Source: SURF-32 sp964648365
GTDB taxonomy: Bacteria > Planctomycetota > Phycisphaerae > UBA1845
DNA: 8,875 nucleotides
Direction of reading: 5' to 3'
NCBI GenBank assembly: GCA_964648365.1
Contig: CAZYLK010000221.1
Span: 1 to 8,875 of the forward strand
A model generated the notes under the pieces. That model saw only the letters and a program-made list of their open reading frames with translations, searched no databases and was not told the DNA's origin. The translations under genes and the position numbers were made by a program. Below are positions 5,991-8,875 of the stretch, piece by piece; position 1 is the first letter of the stretch; each line of letters opens with the position of its first letter.

Positions 5991-6116
5991 CGGGCCGTTG
6001 GATATCGGCCAGCGGGCGCGGGCGGGCGGACGGCCGGAGCGGGCTGGCGGGCTGCCGGGGTGGGCGGGCGACTTGTCGGAGTGGTCTGCCGGATCGCTGG
6101 AATGGTCATGCCGCCC
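5991..6116. repeat. Degenerate 21-bp tandem array, six copies
   Basis: Copies start at 5991, 6012, 6033, 6054, 6075 and 6096. The four central ones begin GCGGGCGCGGGC, GCCGGAGCGGGC, GCCGGGGTGGGC and GTCGGAGTGGTC. A GG at positions 4-5, GG at 9-10 and a CGG/CGA near position 16 are mostly shared. Read on the + strand in the frame of the copies it gives AGAGGRT, AGAGWRA, AGVGGRL, VGVVCRI; on the - strand SRPPTPA, ARQPAPA, VRPPAPA. The end copies are weakest. Confidence 0.6.
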
Positions 6117-6151
6117 CGTGGAGTGATCCAGCGGTCCGACGGGTCGGTTCT

Positions 6152-6313
6152 GTCAGCCCAGGCCGGAGGCTGCCGGAGGCCTGGGGACGCGGATCGGAAA
6201 CGTGGACGGCCCTGACGGGGCCGCTCGGCGGCCGTGGTTTGCGCGCCGTGAACGGCGCCTTCAGGGCCGTGGGTCGTTCCGCCCGCTTTCCCGGGCCTTC
6301 GGCCTGGGCTGAC
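6152..6313. repeat. 19-bp inverted repeat enclosing about 124 bases
   Basis: GTCAGCCCAGGCCGGAGGC at 6152-6170 is the reverse complement of 6295-6313 with a single mismatch; the outer 14 bases are perfect. Within the left arm CCCAGGCC also pairs with GGCCTGGG about 13 bases on. The two arms could be two copies of an interspersed repeat inserted in opposite orientation, or the ends of one element. Confidence 0.7.
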
Positions 6314-6331
6314 GAATTGGCCTTTCAGGCC
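6207..6331. repeat. Series of GGCC-type mini-hairpins
   Basis: CGGCCC-tgacg-GGGCCG (6207-6223), an imperfect CGGCGCCT/AGGGCCG hairpin (6253-6269), and GGCCT-TTC-AGGCC (6319-6331) follow one another, with GGCCTTCGGCC between (6294-6304). The recurrent theme, GGCC arms around TTCAGG or CTGA, resembles intergenic repeats I recall from planctomycete genomes. No T run follows any of them. Confidence 0.5.
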
Positions 6332-6499
6332 GAAGCACCCGGGGCGCTCGTCCGCCGAAGGGACCGCGCATTGGCGGGGTGCGTCCGTCCCTCTCCGCAG
6401 TGCGCGCCTCGCATAACATGTCACGGAGGACTCATCGCCGCTCGATCGTCGCGGGCAAGTGGCGCGGCTGCGAATCGTTGCTGCCTCAGCGCGTGGATC

Positions 6500-8875
6500 T
6501 CACGCCGCGATCTCGCCTTCCGCACTGCTGCCTGTCCGCGAGCCGGTGATGGCTCCGATTTCATACAGCGTATTCTTCAAACCGTCATCATCTGCTTTGC
6601 GGAACGCACTTCCAAGTCGATCATTGAAGTCCGGGAGTGTGCGCGCATGGCGTTCGAGAACCGCTGCATCCGACTCAAGAACAACTCTCACCCAAGCGAG
6701 TCCCGCGAGGTCGCAATGCGCGAGCATTTGGCCGGCGATGTCCGGTAGGAATGCCGGGTCTTCAGTAATGTCGCCCTCACGGAGTACCGGACCATACAGA
6801 TCGTAGAAGGCCGCGGCGGCGGGACCGCGTTTGAGTTGGCTCTTCAGCGTCTCGCCCAGTCTGACGGCCAAGCCGTCACGCTGGTTCTTGATGAGAGCAT
6901 CGACGAAGGGTTTCCAGATGTCGACTCGCTTGGGCGTTACTGTTCCCTGGCAGACCTGCTCCGCGTGATCCCGGAGTGCATCCGCTGCTTCGGTTCCTAG
7001 GCCGAAGCTGGCATCCTGATCCTTGAGCTTGACAACGCAGTCGAGCAGCGGAGTCTCTGAACGCAACTCGCGCAACCATGCCTGCTTGTCCAGGCTTGCT
7101 ATGCTCTCGCGGAGCCAGCCCCGAAACGCCGAATCCTCGAACGCGCCGACGTTGGCCATCTCCGCATACAATCTGGCTGTTTCTTGGCTGAACGTCACTC
7201 CCATTACCCGCTCAAGAAGCGAACGATCCTCAACGTGCCCGCGGAGCAGTTCCCGAAACTCCTCCGGCTTTAAAGCGTGGTCAATAATCTGCCAATGGCT
7301 TGCAAGTTCGCGAGCTCCCACGAGGTTCCCGATGCACCGCCGGTCGGCAAGCCTACGGATGCAGTAGCGATTGAAGTCAGCCAACTCGGACGACAGGTCC
7401 GCCGTAGTCCAGAAGGGTTCAGTGTAGCGATACTGGATCATCAGGTCGCAGAACTGATCGACCGCCTTCTTGTGACGTGTCGGGTCGCGCAGCAGTTGCT
7501 GCATATTCTGAAACCCTTGCAGTGATTCGCCGGCAGCATCCGGCGGACCCCCAAGAGACCCAAAAGCAAGCTGCGTGAGTAGGAAAAGCCCGACTGTTTC
7601 GGGATCCTTGGGCTTGGCCGTGGCGAACTGGTGCAGCAGACCGCCCTTCGTGACCGCATTGCGTAGGGCCTCCTCCGCTGTTGTCTCAGCACGATGTGTC
7701 ATGTGCCAGAGAGCGCGGAGTGTCTTCCCGGCCTCGCCTTCGGACAGATTGACTGGATGCTGCAGGCGGGTGCCGCACGGTGACACCACCTTCGTCCACA
7801 CCACAGGCGTCTCCGTCTGTAGCAGGACATCGATTGCCTGGACCTTGTAGATAGGCCAATCAGATGCATCGCTGGGTGGAGCCAACTCGGCAGCCAACTG
7901 CCGTCCATCGATTGTCGGCTTTAGCCACGGCCAGAATCTGCGCGTAGTTTCAGCGTTCTTGAAAAACTCGGCGCTGACGTACGCACACGTGGCAGCGTCA
8001 CCGCGCACCGTAATCCCCTTCTTGTAGACCTCATCGTGTCCGACACGGTGAAGGGCTTCAACGACGGCAATGGAACCGACCGCCCAAGAATGACGCTTGC
8101 GCTCGATGTCTTTAGTGTCGTTCTCTTGCAGGATCGGTTTTGAAACCACCTGCTCGAACAGATGGGAACTTAGCGCTCGGTTCGCTGCCATCTGCAAGAT
8201 AGCGGCCATGCCTTTACCGATCTGTTCGTCAAGTGGAAGCCATGCTACTTGCTGGCATCGTTCGCAGAATCGGTGGACGCATCCGGACTTCTGAATGGGG
8301 GCTGCTTCGGTGCATCCAGATGCAAGTAGTGCAGATGCTGCCGCTGCGAAGACAGTTCGTTCATGTGCGGTCTCCGCGTGAACAGCGGCTAGTGCGATTT
8401 CTAGCACCTGCGGGAACCCGGGAGCCGATGAAAGCCGCGACAGTGCTTCTCCGTCGCCTTTAGCGAGGGCTGATTCGATCGGACCTAGCAAGAGCAACTG
8501 CCGGGCAGTGGATACGTCGACACCGAAGTAAAGGGCCGCGAGATGATCCTGGACATTCACGTCTAGGAATGCTCGTTGTCCTTCCCTGAAAGCCTGATCT
8601 CGAATGGCGTGAACCAAGTTTGCCTGCTGCCGCATTGTGACGAAGAAGGCTACGTGTTTGAGCGGGAAATCGCCCAATCGGAGACTGCAGAGCGCGACGA
8701 TGTCATTAATGAACCGCTTGATGTCGCGTGGGGTCGGAGGCTGATGACCACGGCAATTAGCGTAGACACGGTAGACGGCGTGGTACTCGGGATAGTCGTG
8801 GCCTGGGACAGCCTCTCTGAGCCTAACGAGGCTTCGCCTCAGACCGACAAGGCGTGTGTTGCTCCCTGCCGACCT
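6500..8875 (-). CDS. KAP-like P-loop NTPase, C-terminal 791 residues (5' end outside window)
   Basis: The frame is open to the right edge. A TTG at 8677 is in the middle of a conserved block and is not a start. Residues 48-80 read TPRDIKRFINDIVALCS then FPLKHVAFFVTMRQQ, matching the helical lid at the end of KAP-family P-loop NTPases (PRxIKRFINxLV ... IPLxHLALYVLLR). Walker A and B would lie outside the window. The block at ~110-160 (HLAALYFGVD, LLLGPIESALAKGDGEAL) continues this family's layout. The remaining ~600 residues are soluble, helix-rich and unrecognised, with no membrane segment; C188, C199, C204 and C207 could bind a metal. KAP NTPases include members linked to defence islands; a defence role here is inference. 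Composition is lower in GC than recA (29 of 60 at 8101-8160 versus 40 of 60 at 241-300), suggesting transfer. The missing partner genes would lie to the right. Confidence 0.7.
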   Translation of the reverse strand, partial: RSAGSNTRLVGLRRSLVRLREAVPGHDYPEYHAVYRVYANCRGHQPPTPRDIKRFINDIVALCSLRLGDFPLKHVAFFVTMRQQANLVHAIRDQAFREGQRAFLDVNVQDHLAALYFGVDVSTARQLLLLGPIESALAKGDGEALSRLSSAPGFPQVLEIALAAVHAETAHERTVFAAAASALLASGCTEAAPIQKSGCVHRFCERCQQVAWLPLDEQIGKGMAAILQMAANRALSSHLFEQVVSKPILQENDTKDIERKRHSWAVGSIAVVEALHRVGHDEVYKKGITVRGDAATCAYVSAEFFKNAETTRRFWPWLKPTIDGRQLAAELAPPSDASDWPIYKVQAIDVLLQTETPVVWTKVVSPCGTRLQHPVNLSEGEAGKTLRALWHMTHRAETTAEEALRNAVTKGGLLHQFATAKPKDPETVGLFLLTQLAFGSLGGPPDAAGESLQGFQNMQQLLRDPTRHKKAVDQFCDLMIQYRYTEPFWTTADLSSELADFNRYCIRRLADRRCIGNLVGARELASHWQIIDHALKPEEFRELLRGHVEDRSLLERVMGVTFSQETARLYAEMANVGAFEDSAFRGWLRESIASLDKQAWLRELRSETPLLDCVVKLKDQDASFGLGTEAADALRDHAEQVCQGTVTPKRVDIWKPFVDALIKNQRDGLAVRLGETLKSQLKRGPAAAAFYDLYGPVLREGDITEDPAFLPDIAGQMLAHCDLAGLAWVRVVLESDAAVLERHARTLPDFNDRLGSAFRKADDDGLKNTLYEIGAITGSRTGSSAEGEIAA

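Larger units (their letters stand above)
5822..6499. other. 678-base gene-free repeat-rich region
   Basis: No convincing gene is seen. Long open frames on both strands (+ through 6748, - up to 6424) result from extreme GC content and give Arg/Pro/Gly/Ala-rich, period-7 products. The stretch holds a degenerate 21-bp tandem array (5991-6116), a 19-bp inverted repeat (6152-6313) and nested GGCC hairpins to 6331. Positions 6332-6499, downstream of the KAP-like gene, show no clear terminator. The antitoxin promoter should lie just above 5833, but no clear -35/-10 pair is recognisable. Confidence 0.65.

Noticed and set aside
5991..6116. CRISPR array
   Set aside because: Repeats are contiguous 21-mers without unique spacers and are too degenerate.
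5822..6424. N-terminal extension of the antitoxin frame
   Set aside because: Pro/Arg-rich period-7 translation of tandem repeats; the antitoxin has its own ribosome binding site and normal length from 5821.
5552..6748. + strand frame of 398 codons across the antitoxin and repeats
   Set aside because: Runs antisense through the antitoxin, the repeats and the end of the KAP-like gene; no ribosome binding site or domain.
8675..8677. TTG as start of the KAP-like gene
   Set aside because: The frame stays open upstream with conserved KAP residues TPRDIKRFIN, so the true start lies beyond the right edge.

Overview
The window is GC-rich, except for its right quarter, and reads like accessory chromosome of a planctomycete-type bacterium, probably near Phycisphaerae. 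This rests on a secreted FGE-sulfatase-fold protein with Cys-rich Asp-rich repeats, 'ETYGNT' beta-sandwich secreted proteins, clusters of GGCC...TTCAGG...GGCC mini-hairpins between genes, and a SREAIYTRMDGE-type antitoxin. A myxobacterium or other GC-rich lineage with large secreted Cys-rich proteins cannot be excluded. The assignment is recognition by eye, not a search.

Left part, + strand: the C-terminal half of recA enters from the left edge (3-560). Twelve bases later comes a predicted alpha/alpha-toroid (squalene-cyclase-like) protein (573-1634), probably co-transcribed. A 321-base spacer with short tandem and inverted repeats follows. Next is a large secreted protein (1956-3548): an FGE-sulfatase fold, then two NCPxDC motifs, three long Cys-rich repeats, and a six-Cys tail with inhibitor-cystine-knot spacing. 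It ends at a strong hairpin terminator shared with the convergent gene.

Middle, - strand: two tandem paralogous secreted proteins (3639-4382 and 4641-5393). Each has a signal peptide, a beta-sandwich domain and a basic C-terminal module with eight conserved cysteines. Each has a strong Shine-Dalgarno and a plausible sigma70-like promoter. Upstream of the second paralog is a type II toxin-antitoxin locus: an intact small antitoxin (5588-5821) and an overlapping PIN-domain toxin that is truncated and apparently frameshifted.

Right part: a 678-base gene-free stretch (5822-6499) holds a degenerate 21-bp tandem array and a 19-bp inverted repeat with nested hairpins. It is followed by the C-terminal 791 residues of a large protein whose visible start matches the end of a KAP-type P-loop NTPase (6500-8875, - strand, running off the right edge). 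Its base composition is clearly lower in GC than the left side, as for horizontally acquired DNA. A large KAP-like ATPase next to a decayed toxin-antitoxin pair and dense repeats suggests a defence or accessory island beside the recA locus. No protein for a complete new system is visible; the neighbour beyond the right edge would be decisive.
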